This document shows, piece after piece, positions 1 to 7,639 of a stretch of DNA of 21,951 nucleotides. The first letter of the stretch is position 1. Every line of letters begins with the position of its first letter. The notes under the pieces are model-generated. The model was not told the DNA's origin. It ran no database searches and was given only the letters and a program-made list of their open reading frames with translations. A program made the position numbers and the translations under genes. Source of the DNA: CAZQRP01 sp964596125 (lineage in GTDB: Bacteria; Chloroflexota; Dehalococcoidia; GIF9; UBA5629); NCBI GenBank assembly GCA_964596125.1, contig CAZQRP010000034.1, forward strand, positions 1 to 21,951, written 5' to 3'.

Positions 1-36
1 CGGTTTCGCTGTCAGGTAACCAGGGTAGGTTCCTGA
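1..36 (+). CDS. 3' end of an upstream molybdopterin oxidoreductase (partial)
   Basis: Only the last eleven codons and a TGA stop are inside the window. They encode RFRCQVTRVGS, identical in protein and DNA to the C-terminus of the molybdopterin oxidoreductase that ends at 3456. The identity continues through the stop to base 55. I therefore infer that the gene cut by the left edge is a close paralogue, or a tandem copy, of that enzyme. The next gene starts 57 bases after the stop with no obvious promoter between, so the two are probably co-transcribed. Confidence 0.7.
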   Translation, partial: RFRCQVTRVGS

Positions 37-55
37 AGCAAGTAGCTGGTCTCGG
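1..55 (+). repeat. 55-bp direct repeat, copy 1 (second copy 3421-3475)
   Basis: The 55 bases are identical to 3421-3475. They cover the last 36 coding bases of a molybdopterin oxidoreductase and 19 bases after its stop. The copies diverge from base 56 (A here, G at 3476). The repeat touches the window edge, so its left limit is unknown. The spacing of 3420 bp equals one Fe-S protein gene plus one oxidoreductase gene. Confidence 0.95.
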
Positions 56-93
56 ATATAAGTACTATTATAAAATAGAGGTGGGTTCTAGAA

Positions 94-1188
94 ATGTCTG
101 AAGGTATATACAAACAACTGTCTAATCACCTTTCTCTCTTAGGAATGGGATATCCTGTAACAGATGACCTTGGTGAGATATTAAAAGAGAATTTCAGTGC
201 TCTGGAAGCTGAAGTTGCTCTGGCACTACCCACAAAAGTTACTCCACTTGAATTAGCTACGGTAGGTGATATCGTTGATAAGGTCAGTGTTTCCAGGGAA
301 GCACTGGAAAATATACTGGAGAAGCTGGCACAACGAGGACTGTTGTTCACAGGTAAAACGAAAGACGGAGAAAAAGGTTATGCATTGCAGCAGGTAGGCT
401 ATGGTTTTCCCCAGTCTTTTTTCTGGAAGGGAGAGGACACACCCCATGCCAGGAACATGGCCAATCTCATTGCCAGGTACCTTAACCGCAGTGTGACCAG
501 AGAAATGTATGGTGACACCGAAACGAAAGCCTCTCGCTATATTCCGGTCGGAGGTACCATAGCCCATGATATGCAAGCGGTCTATCCTTATGACTTGATG
601 GAAAGAGTTATCGATAAAGCCAGGGTAATTGCTGTCTGTCACTGTCCCTGCCGCATGATTGCTCGGTTTAAGGGAAAAGGATGTGACCATCCTCTCGAGG
701 TATGTCTTAAATATGATGAGATTGCCGAGTATGTAATAGAACAGGGATTGGGTAGAGAGATTACCAAGGGTGAGGCACTGCGGATCATTAAAATGGCTGA
801 AGAAGCCGGCCTGGTTCACTTCGTGGATAACTCTATAGAGGATATAAAGCATACCTGTAACTGCTGCGGCTGCGCTTGCTGGTCGGTGGGTAGTATTAGG
901 AGAAGAAAGATACCACGAGATGTGATTATGGCTACGTATTACCTGAGATATACAGATTTGGAGCAGTGCACAGGATGTGGGGACTGTGTTGAAATCTGTC
1001 CCGTTGATGCTGTAACCGTAGAGGGAGACCATTCTTCCGTTGACCGGGAGTGGTGCATAGGTTGTGGTATTTGCGTGGCTCACTGCCCTACTTCAGCAGC
1101 GAAATTGGAACCGAGAACTGGTCGGGTGCCATCACCTGATTTCAATGAACTACATAAGAGAATTTTAATTGAGAAAGGTCTGAAATAG
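94..1188 (+). CDS. Winged-helix and 4Fe-4S ferredoxin-domain protein
   Basis: This 364-residue protein is probably a cytoplasmic electron-transfer partner of the adjacent molybdopterin enzymes. Residues about 45-100 look like a winged helix (VGDIVDKVSVSREALENIL followed by a basic wing). A middle region has two unusual cysteine clusters: CHCPC at 182-186 with C197 and C204, and CNCCGCAC at 255-262. The C-terminus carries two classical 4Fe-4S motifs, CTGCGDC at 292-298 with C302, and CIGCGIC at 321-327 with C331. No signal peptide or membrane segment is visible. The ATG at 94 follows a GAGGTGGG ribosome-binding site. It sits 57 bp behind one Mo-enzyme tail and about 200 bp before another. The helix-turn-helix part could bind DNA or be a protein-interaction module. 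The Fe-S assignment is firm, the exact role is inferred. Confidence 0.85.
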   Translation: MSEGIYKQLSNHLSLLGMGYPVTDDLGEILKENFSALEAEVALALPTKVTPLELATVGDIVDKVSVSREALENILEKLAQRGLLFTGKTKDGEKGYALQQVGYGFPQSFFWKGEDTPHARNMANLIARYLNRSVTREMYGDTETKASRYIPVGGTIAHDMQAVYPYDLMERVIDKARVIAVCHCPCRMIARFKGKGCDHPLEVCLKYDEIAEYVIEQGLGREITKGEALRIIKMAEEAGLVHFVDNSIEDIKHTCNCCGCACWSVGSIRRRKIPRDVIMATYYLRYTDLEQCTGCGDCVEICPVDAVTVEGDHSSVDREWCIGCGICVAHCPTSAAKLEPRTGRVPSPDFNELHKRILIEKGLK

Positions 1189-1276
1189 GTGGCTTGGGTA
1201 AGAAGCTTCCCCGCTTTTTCTATATAAATCCAGGTATATAGTTGGATGGTTTAGCGAAGGTCATGACCATCTGGTT

Positions 1277-1317
1277 GTATCCCCCAGCTTCAAAATTCAC
1301 TAAAGATTGTGGGATAC
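1277..1317 (+). promoter_or_regulatory. Inverted repeat in the 189-bp gap before the Mo oxidoreductase
   Basis: GTATCCC at 1277-1283 is exactly complementary to GGGATAC at 1311-1317, giving a 7-bp stem with a 27-base loop. Just upstream is the perfect palindrome GGTCATGACC (about 1259-1268). The gap has no convincing sigma-70 promoter and no T-tract after the stem. The elements could be an operator or an mRNA processing site, and the function is unknown. Confidence 0.35.
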
Positions 1318-1386
1318 ATGGATTGAATCTGAGTTTTTCAGCACTCTGAGAAATTAGTTGTATAGAAAATCTGAAGGATGGATACC

Positions 1387-3456
1387 ATGGCGGTTTTAAA
1401 TGGGACGGCCATACCGACTATTTGCAGCTTCTGTCACGCCAACTGCGGGATAATTGCCTATGTCAGTGATGGTAAGCTCCACCGGATAAAAGCGGACCCG
1501 GACCATCCTGCCAGCAAGGGGTACATATGTCCTAAAGGTACTGCGGCACCGAAAGTCGTCTATTCACCCGACCGGCTCAAGTATCCTCTTCGCAAAATGA
1601 ATGGCGGGTTCCAGCGGATCTCGTGGGACGAAGCCCTGGATATAATGGCTAGCAGGCTGCTGGAAATCAGGGAGAAGTACGGTGCCGAGACTTTGGTACG
1701 CTGTGGCGGGGCTCCGGTGAGTGGAGCAGCATGGGATGGTTTCATGCAGTTTTTGCTGGCATATGGCTCGATAAATACAGTTGGCGCTGGCCATCTCTGC
1801 CATGTTCCGAGGCAGATTGCATATGAAGCGACGTATGGTCGCATGACCGAGGTAGATTATAAACATACCAGGTGTATGGTAGTGTGGGGCTCCAATCCAG
1901 CAGATTCTAGACGATATGGGCAAGGTGTGGCCTATGGAAGATTTAGCAGGTTAATTTCTGACGCCAAACTTAGAGGAGCAAAGCTGATAGTCATCGATCC
2001 CCGGCGCATCGACCTGGTCGATATTGCAGACAAGTGGCTGGCTATCGAGCCGGGGAGGGATTATGCACTGGCCCTGGCCATGCTCAACGTAATCATCAAC
2101 GAAGGGCTTTACGACAAGGAGTTTGTTGATAAATGGACTATAGGCTTTGACCAGCTCACGGCACATGTACAGCGGTTTACTCCGGAGTGGGCCCAGGGTA
2201 TTACCGGGCTTGAGGCAAGCGATATTCGTGAGGTTGCCAGGATGTATGCTACAACCAGGCCAGCCGCTATCCGTGAGGGTAACTTTGTGGACATGTATCC
2301 TAATGCGGTACAGACAGCGCGCGCTATCGGCATACTTATGGCTATCACCGGCAATCTCGATAAAAAGGGAGGTAACGTTTTCTTCCCTCATATAAGACTG
2401 CCCGGCTTTACTAATAGGCCGTCAGGGGTAAAGCGTATCAGTGCCGATACATTTCCACTGTTTCCGGGGACACCGGTTCCTCATCTCGTTGATGCTATTT
2501 TAAACGGTAAGCCATACAAGCCACGGGCAATGATCGTCCACCACGGCAATCCAGCATTGATAAATGCCGACAGCACCAGGACGATAGAGGCCCTGCGGAA
2601 ACTGGACTTTCTGGTTGTGTGCGATATTTTCAAGACAGCAACTGCGGAACTGGCGGATATAATATTGCCTGAAACATCTGATTTAGAGCGGTATGATTAT
2701 AGATGGTATGCCAGCGCTGAAGGCGGCTTTATCGCGCTGGGACGTAAGGTTATTGAACCGGCGGGCGAATCACGCCCTGTATTTGATATTGAGTATGAGC
2801 TGGCTAAAAGGATGGGACTGGCGTCTGCTTTTCCCTGGACTGATACCGAGGGGTGGATTAATCACCGGCTTAAGGCTAGTGGGATTACCCTGGAGGATTT
2901 TAAGGAGAAATCGGTTATTTATGTGACACCGCCGATAGAGTATGAAAAGTACCTGAGAGATGGTTTCAATACTCCTTCGGGCAAAGTTGAGATTTACTCA
3001 AAGAAATTCAGTGACCATGGCTACTCGCCACTACCTGAGTATCAGGAGCTTGATAAGGCTTTTGCAGGCCGGCCTGACCTGCTTGAGAACTATCCCCTGA
3101 TCGGCACTACCAGGAGGCCGGGGGTATATACCCATACCCGTTTTCGCAATATACCTGTGTTACGGAAGAAGGAGCCGGAGCCATTGATCAGAATACATCC
3201 TGTTGATGCGCAGAGCCGGGGGATTAAGGGAGGTGAGGTAACGAAGGTGGACTCGCTGAAGGGGACGATTGAGGTCACGGCTAAGGTGACCGATGAAATA
3301 TCGCCGGGAGTGGTGATAATAGACTTTGGCTGGGGTAATCCCGGGGACCAGGGAGCCAATGTTAATGTTCTCACCAGTGATGAGGAGCGGGACCTCATTT
3401 CAGGGTCGACCCCGAACCGGCGGTTTCGCTGTCAGGTAACCAGGGTAGGTTCCTGA
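1387..3456 (+). CDS. Molybdopterin oxidoreductase, DMSO-reductase superfamily (soluble)
   Basis: This is a catalytic subunit of about 689 residues carrying Mo- or W-bis-PGD and one 4Fe-4S cluster. Numbered from the ATG at 1378, the cluster ligands are C16, C19, C23 and C51 (CSFCHANC then ICPKG). The likely metal ligand is C141 in GAGHLCHVP. Typical cofactor-domain motifs follow (VVWGSNPADSRR, VIDPRR, ADIILPETSDLER), and the C-terminus is the dinucleotide-binding beta-barrel. No Tat signal is present, so it should be cytoplasmic. I prefer the ATG at 1387 because AAGGA at 1374-1378 abuts the ATG at 1378 but is 8 bases from 1387. The substrate is unknown. Overall layout resembles acetylene hydratase, but the residue after the second cluster cysteine is His, not the Asp that enzyme needs. 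It ends 56 bp before a CMD-like gene. Confidence 0.93.
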   Translation: MAVLNGTAIPTICSFCHANCGIIAYVSDGKLHRIKADPDHPASKGYICPKGTAAPKVVYSPDRLKYPLRKMNGGFQRISWDEALDIMASRLLEIREKYGAETLVRCGGAPVSGAAWDGFMQFLLAYGSINTVGAGHLCHVPRQIAYEATYGRMTEVDYKHTRCMVVWGSNPADSRRYGQGVAYGRFSRLISDAKLRGAKLIVIDPRRIDLVDIADKWLAIEPGRDYALALAMLNVIINEGLYDKEFVDKWTIGFDQLTAHVQRFTPEWAQGITGLEASDIREVARMYATTRPAAIREGNFVDMYPNAVQTARAIGILMAITGNLDKKGGNVFFPHIRLPGFTNRPSGVKRISADTFPLFPGTPVPHLVDAILNGKPYKPRAMIVHHGNPALINADSTRTIEALRKLDFLVVCDIFKTATAELADIILPETSDLERYDYRWYASAEGGFIALGRKVIEPAGESRPVFDIEYELAKRMGLASAFPWTDTEGWINHRLKASGITLEDFKEKSVIYVTPPIEYEKYLRDGFNTPSGKVEIYSKKFSDHGYSPLPEYQELDKAFAGRPDLLENYPLIGTTRRPGVYTHTRFRNIPVLRKKEPEPLIRIHPVDAQSRGIKGGEVTKVDSLKGTIEVTAKVTDEISPGVVIIDFGWGNPGDQGANVNVLTSDEERDLISGSTPNRRFRCQVTRVGS

Positions 3457-3475
3457 AGCAAGTAGCTGGTCTCGG
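3421..3475 (+). repeat. 55-bp direct repeat, copy 2
   Basis: This is an exact match to bases 1-55. It covers the 3' end of the oxidoreductase at 1387-3456 and the first part of the spacer before the next gene. Downstream of it the two loci carry different genes: an Fe-S protein after copy 1 and a CMD-like protein after copy 2. Confidence 0.95.
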
Positions 3476-3512
3476 GCAGTGTTTGGGCAGCTAAGACATA
3501 TGGAGGTGCTGT

Positions 3513-4079
3513 GTGTCGCGTGTTCGAAAGGTGCAAAAAGATGAAGCGCCACCTGAAGTAAGAGAGATATACGATAAGATCGAACAGAACGGTGCCAGGG
3601 TTCTCAATCTATATAAGACGGTAGCTCATAATGCCGACGTATTGCGAAATTTCCTGCGGCTTGGCAACTCGCTGCTTGCCAGGACAGAACTCTCTCCGAT
3701 ATTACGCGAGCTGGCGATCCTTCGTGTAGCCAGACTGACCGGAAGCGAATATGAATGGACGCAGCATTACCCCGTTGCGCTGGAAGCCGGTGTAAGACAT
3801 GAGCAAGCTGAGGCACTATCACACTGGAGCGATTCAATAGCCTTCAGTGATAAAGAACGCGCTGTGCTTCAGTATACAGACGAGGTTGCCGACAATGTTG
3901 AAGTAAATGACGACATCTTTAAAGCGCTCCGGCAGCATCTGAGTGAGCAAAGTATCGTTGAATTGACGATGTCGATCGGCTACTGGGGGATGGTGGCGCG
4001 GTTACTTGTACCACTTCAGGTCGACATAGATACTCAGTCGGCAAGCTCGGCTCAAGAACTCACCGGGAGAAGGGATTGA
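3513..4079 (+). CDS. Carboxymuconolactone decarboxylase (CMD) family protein
   Basis: This 188-residue all-helical protein belongs to the AhpD/CMD superfamily. The conserved core is LRELAILRVARLTGSEYEW with TQH after it (about residues 64-85). The AhpD-type CxxC redox pair is absent, and E81, W82 and H85 occupy that region, as in many CMD-like proteins without peroxidase function. The start is GTG at 3513 with GGAGG at 3502-3506. It lies 56 bp after the Mo enzyme and is probably in the same transcript, so it may act on the same substrate pathway, possibly a hydrolytic or decarboxylation step. That role is inference from context. Confidence 0.85.
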   Translation: MSRVRKVQKDEAPPEVREIYDKIEQNGARVLNLYKTVAHNADVLRNFLRLGNSLLARTELSPILRELAILRVARLTGSEYEWTQHYPVALEAGVRHEQAEALSHWSDSIAFSDKERAVLQYTDEVADNVEVNDDIFKALRQHLSEQSIVELTMSIGYWGMVARLLVPLQVDIDTQSASSAQELTGRRD

Positions 4080-4152
4080 CCAAGCTATTGTTTTTCTTTT
4101 TGCAGTGATACTTCCTACCGGGCGAATACGTATACGGGTAACTAAGTCAGCA

Positions 4153-4181
4153 TTGACAAAGCTTCGACGTAGGATTATATT
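4153..4181 (+). promoter_or_regulatory. Sigma-70-type promoter of small-RNA candidate A
   Basis: TTGACA at 4153-4158 and TATATT at 4176-4181 are separated by 17 bases. The same -35, the following AAG, the same spacing and the same -10 plus G occur at the second copy (19521-19549, minus strand). Confidence 0.75.
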
Positions 4182-4187
4182 GATGGC

Positions 4188-4295
4188 AACGGATACATAA
4201 ATACCTTAGAAATACGACAGGCCCGATTGGAGGAGTGAGGGTGAAATTGGGTGCTGGAATTACTTTTTAATAGTAATTTTCGGTGCCCTTTTTCA
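4188..4295 (+). ncRNA. Small-RNA candidate, copy A (about 110 nt, own promoter and terminator)
   Basis: The predicted transcript starts about 7 bases after the TATATT box and ends at a hairpin with a T-tract. The 3' stem pairs 4249-4263 with 4273-4288 through 15 pairs, several of them G-U, and one bulge. The loop is 9 bases, and TTTTT follows at 4289-4293. The outer GGTGAAA at 4240-4246 can extend the stem through TTTTTCAC. The G-U pairs fit the plus-strand RNA but not the opposite strand. A diverged homologue occurs at 19403-19514 on the minus strand, with matching promoter, a shared AU-rich 5' part, a GGAGGA..TGA..AA segment, a CTGGAA stem and GGTGCxCTTTTT. It codes for no obvious peptide. 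It could instead be a leader or attenuator of downstream genes. I do not recognise the family. Confidence 0.6.
4249..4293 (+). terminator. Rho-independent terminator of small-RNA candidate A
   Basis: A stem of 15 pairs (4249-4263 with 4273-4288, one bulged U, wobbles allowed) is followed by five T residues. Its GGTGC..CTTTTT end is conserved in the second copy of the element. Confidence 0.6.
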
Positions 4296-4836
4296 CTTCC
4301 GGCGGATGTTGGGAGCATGACAATCAGCTAGTATCCTTTTGTCACCGGCCCTTAACTCTCATATTGAGGAGGTGCGTTTAGGAAAGATCGACGGGGATTG
4401 TAATTGAAAATAGACTTATAGATATACTTGATTTAGCTATAACGGCAATTTGAGCTTGGAGATAGTAAAAACATGCGCTGAACTGAAGATGATTAGACGG
4501 ATTATCAATTTTCTGAGTAATGGAGAAACGGGATTGATTCAGATTCTGGGTGTTGGTCCGGACTACCAGAGGAAAGAATGGCCACCAAGCTGGTCACTTC
4601 CTTGATTGAGCGTTGTCAGACCAGTAATCCGGGAGTGGTGCGAGTAAGGACTGACGAGCTTGACAGCGAGCTAAGTAACTTTTTCTAGCAATTAATCAAG
4701 TAGCAAACAGGACTATTTCGCTATACATAACATTACCAATGGACTATTTACTATTCGTATGCGAGATGTCATACTGAAAATAAGGTTCAGTTTTACGGTT
4801 TTATAGATCAATTCAGTTGAAGCTTGTGTAAAATCG
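4296..4836. other. Gene-poor spacer with possible decayed coding sequence
   Basis: There is no intact gene here. Around 4560-4688 a plus-strand frame reads GLPEERMATKLVTSLIERCQ and ends at a TAG (its ATG is near 4578). It has protein-like composition but no recognisable domain and no upstream continuation in frame. The preceding 200 bases are AT-rich and broken in all frames. I see no clear promoter for the HD-GYP gene that follows. Confidence 0.4.
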
Positions 4837-5898
4837 ATGGTAAGCAAGTCTGTTGCAATAGATAAGCCGGTTAAGCAAAACCATTCGAAGCTGGTCGGAT
4901 CGGGTGAATTGGCTGAAGCTCTGATGCGCAGCGCGGGGACAGGGATATATATTGTCCAGGAGGGCAAGTTTCAGTATGTCAACTCCCTGTTTCAGGAACT
5001 TACAGGCTACTCAGAGGAAGAACTGCTCAATACGTATTCCCTCAATCTTGTTCATTCGGATGACAGAGAAGTTGTCAGAATGGAAGCGATAGCAAACTTG
5101 AAAGGGCAGCAAAATCCTTTGCCCTATGAGTATCGTTTAATAAAGAAGGACGGGGATATTTTGTGGGTCCTGGAAAGGGTTACCTCAACCGAGTACAGGG
5201 GGAAGCGGGCTACGGTTGGAAACTTTATGGACATTACGGACCGTAAGCAAGCTGAATCGGAGCTTCGCCAGAGCTTAAGGAGCTTGCGGGAAGCTATGGA
5301 AGGAGCGGTCCAGGCTATAGCATTGATAGTGGAAGCAAGAGATCCCTATACTGCTGGTCATCAACGCCGTGTGACAACCCTGGCCTGTGCCATCGCTGAA
5401 GAGATGTGCCTTCCCGAAAGCCAGGTTGATGGGATCCGTATGGCCGCAGCTATTCATGATATCGGTAAAATATATATACCTGCCGAGATTCTCAGTAAAC
5501 CAGGTAAGCTGGCTGACATCGAATCCAGTATTATTAAGACTCACCCACAGGTTGGCTACGATGTGTTGAAGGAGATGAGATTTCCCTACCCGGTTGCTTT
5601 AACGGTGCTACAGCATCATGAAAGGATGGACGGCTTTGGATATCCTCAAGGCCTATCAGGGGACAACGTTCTCATGGAAGCTAGAATCTTGGCTGTGGCT
5701 GATGTCGTTGAGGCTATGGCCTCTCACCGGCCTTACCGACCGGCTATCGGTATAGACAATGCGTTGCGGGAGATCTCACAAAATAGTGGTATCCTGTATG
5801 ATCCGGAAGTGGTAGACGCCTGCTTATGCCTTTTCAAAGAGAAAGGGTTTACTTTTAAGGTAGAGAAGCCATCGCGTACTCGTAGCTCCGTAAGTTAA
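4837..5898 (+). CDS. PAS-domain HD-GYP phosphodiesterase
   Basis: This 353-residue signalling protein probably hydrolyses cyclic di-GMP. A PAS domain covers about residues 25-135 (GTGIYIVQEGKFQYVNSLF, then a C-terminal DITDRKQAE linker), followed by a short helical linker. The HD-GYP domain starts near residue 155 with the PYTAGHQRRV motif. The metal-binding HD pair is H207-D208 in HDIGK, and the HHE..DGFGYP signature is at 260-270, so the key catalytic motifs are intact. No membrane segment is visible and the protein should be cytoplasmic. The ATG at 4837 has a weak ribosome-binding site. It lies downstream of small-RNA candidate A on the same strand and converges on the DUF166 gene. Confidence 0.92.
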   Translation: MVSKSVAIDKPVKQNHSKLVGSGELAEALMRSAGTGIYIVQEGKFQYVNSLFQELTGYSEEELLNTYSLNLVHSDDREVVRMEAIANLKGQQNPLPYEYRLIKKDGDILWVLERVTSTEYRGKRATVGNFMDITDRKQAESELRQSLRSLREAMEGAVQAIALIVEARDPYTAGHQRRVTTLACAIAEEMCLPESQVDGIRMAAAIHDIGKIYIPAEILSKPGKLADIESSIIKTHPQVGYDVLKEMRFPYPVALTVLQHHERMDGFGYPQGLSGDNVLMEARILAVADVVEAMASHRPYRPAIGIDNALREISQNSGILYDPEVVDACLCLFKEKGFTFKVEKPSRTRSSVS

Positions 5899-6109
5899 CG
5901 TACCTTTCTCAGGGCATAACACAGGGGCAACAATCACCTGAGTTGTTCAGCTACTGTGACCTCTTTATGGAACGGCATTGAAATATCCCCCATATCTCTT
6001 TTCTGCCTTTTTCGTCGTAATAAAACGGTTTGTCCAAAAGGGTGCAAATGGGAGTTTGTTGTAGCGGAAACACCCTCAGAGAAACCTTGAATTTAAAAAA
6101 CAGGCGTCA

Positions 6110-6829
6110 TTACAAGAGCGGCTCTATGTGCCGTTTTACCTCATCATTGACGACGTATCCAGAGATATGCATCAGTGTCTCGCCGTTTGGCTCTCTTGCC
6201 ATAGACGCAAGACAGGGATAGACATGCGCAAAGAGGCCGGCCTGTGGCACTGCTTCCTCCACAGGTATACCGATCAGTTTCTCGGCAACCAGATGGGTGG
6301 AGCCACAGGGAGCACTGCGCTCTACTTTAACACCGACTATTTTGCCACTATGCCGGTCGACCTCGATAGTAAGCCTCGGCCACCCGAAGTACACGGCAAA
6401 GGAGCTAATGTACTCATTTTTATATGATTCAGCGTCAACACCGAAGCCGGCGTTCTCTTCGGTTAGTGTGCAGAACGTCTTGGGAAAGATAGCAGCTACT
6501 CCCTCTTTGTTCGTTTCATTTCGTATCTGGTTCTGCAAACCGGGAGGCAGCCATGCTGAGCTATCGATGGGCATGATCACTGCCTTCGCGCCTGAGAGCC
6601 TAACAGTGGCCGTTACCAGTTGAGCTGCTTCAGCAGATTCGCTCAGTGCCAGTAACAGGTCAGCCTGTGGTATATCTGAGGGCAGAAATTCTCCGGGATC
6701 GTCGATGATATGAGGTAGTGCTTGTGGCACACTGATAGTCTCGACGATCCATTCAGGCAGCGCCGAATTTTTAACGTTGTTCAATATCCTCTCGCCATAA
6801 TGCCCCTGGTACATCACTAAAATATGCAT
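6110..6829 (-). CDS. DUF166 family protein
   Basis: This 239-residue protein matches the DUF166 pattern, known mostly from methanogens and some anaerobic bacteria and of unknown function. Its features are MHILVMYQGHYGERI at the start, a Rossmann-like first half ending in PIDSSAWLPPGL, and a second half with conserved cysteines C120 (FPKTFCTL), C175 (APCGSTH) and C206 (VYPCLASM). The cysteines could ligate a metal or Fe-S cluster, but this is inference. Start ATG is at 6829 with a strong GGAGG upstream on the minus strand. It stands alone, convergent with the HD-GYP gene and divergent from padR. Confidence 0.8.
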   Translation of the reverse strand: MHILVMYQGHYGERILNNVKNSALPEWIVETISVPQALPHIIDDPGEFLPSDIPQADLLLALSESAEAAQLVTATVRLSGAKAVIMPIDSSAWLPPGLQNQIRNETNKEGVAAIFPKTFCTLTEENAGFGVDAESYKNEYISSFAVYFGWPRLTIEVDRHSGKIVGVKVERSAPCGSTHLVAEKLIGIPVEEAVPQAGLFAHVYPCLASMAREPNGETLMHISGYVVNDEVKRHIEPLL

Positions 6830-7011
6830 ACTATCCTCCGCAATCTATGAAAATTGAATCAACCGGCTCCATTGAAATTATGATTGTACCATATTGAGCA
6901 GCCTGCATGACTTCACATCTTAGAAGTAAACATCAATAACGAATAATTTATTTGATGCGGTAACTGCCTAGCATAAATATAGTATCAAGACAGATTTTTT
7001 ACTAAAAGCTC

Positions 7012-7040
7012 TTGACAACGACATTCTTCTAAACTAAAAT
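7012..7040 (+). promoter_or_regulatory. Sigma-70-type promoter of the PadR gene
   Basis: TTGACA at 7012-7017 and TAAAAT at 7035-7040 are separated by exactly 17 bases, about 60 bases upstream of the padR start codon. Confidence 0.8.
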
Positions 7041-7041
7041 G

Positions 7042-7075
7042 TATCTAGATATATCGTGATATAACACGTTATAAC
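7042..7075. promoter_or_regulatory. Probable PadR operator (overlapping palindromes)
   Basis: Directly after the -10 box are three nested palindromes: TATCTAGATA (7042-7051), TATATC-GT-GATATA (7050-7063) and TATAAC-AC-GTTATA (7060-7073). A repressor bound here would block the promoter at 7012-7040. PadR proteins commonly bind such dyads in their own promoters, so autoregulation is likely but inferred. Confidence 0.6.
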
Positions 7076-7101
7076 AAAAGATGAAAACAGGTTAGGGAGT
7101 T

Positions 7102-7617
7102 ATGATGTTTGGAGATCGATTTTTACGAGATGAACGGTTTCATAGAGGACCATGGCGGGAAAGCCCTTTTCAAAAGGGGGACTTGAAATACGTTGTCCTG
7201 GACTTGATAAAAGACAAGCCCCGGTATGGTTATGAGATTATTCGCGCACTTGATGAGCGTTCTCATGGTTTCTATACCCCGAGTCCGGGCGTAGTCTATC
7301 CCACACTTCAGATGCTTGAAGAGATGGGCTATGCCAGCTCCGTGGAAAGGGATGGAAAGAAAGTATATACGGTGACTGAAGCAGGTATTCAGTTCCTGGC
7401 TGAGAGAAAAGACCTGGCCGACGAGGTGAAAAAGCAAATGAGGCATCACTGGAATCCTCAGAATGTAGGTGTGCTTGTTCAAATGATGGGCGAATTTGGC
7501 GAGCTGGCAAAACTAATAAGGCAACGGGGGCACCATACAGATCCTGGAAAAATGCAGCGTATTCGAGATGTTATTGACCGCGCTTATCAGGATATTAAGG
7601 CTATATTGGAAGAATAG
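7102..7617 (+). CDS. PadR family transcriptional regulator
   Basis: This 171-residue winged-helix repressor has the PadR signature in residues 25-100: LKYVVLDLI, then RYGYEIIRAL, then SPGVVYPTLQMLEEMGY and the wing RDGKKVYTVTEAG. A charged helical C-terminal part probably forms the dimer. The N-terminus is rich in Arg, Phe and Asp, as in many PadR proteins with a short extension. The promoter and a palindromic operator lie directly upstream, so it probably represses itself and perhaps the small genes that follow (7640-8034). The inducing ligand is unknown. Confidence 0.92.
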   Translation: MMFGDRFLRDERFHRGPWRESPFQKGDLKYVVLDLIKDKPRYGYEIIRALDERSHGFYTPSPGVVYPTLQMLEEMGYASSVERDGKKVYTVTEAGIQFLAERKDLADEVKKQMRHHWNPQNVGVLVQMMGEFGELAKLIRQRGHHTDPGKMQRIRDVIDRAYQDIKAILEE

Positions 7618-7639
7618 AATAGTGAAAGGACGGGTAACT

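Noticed and set aside
253..1083. Long minus-strand open frame opposite the Fe-S protein gene
   Set aside because: The plus strand encodes complete ferredoxin motifs with a good ribosome-binding site; the opposite frame has no domain.
4578..4688. Short plus-strand ORF starting MATKLVTSLI
   Set aside because: Protein-like composition, but no domain, no good ribosome-binding site and broken surroundings; mentioned only as possible decay.
6030..6221. 63-residue plus-strand frame overlapping the 3' end of the DUF166 gene
   Set aside because: It overlaps the conserved DUF166 C-terminus on the other strand and has no recognisable domain.
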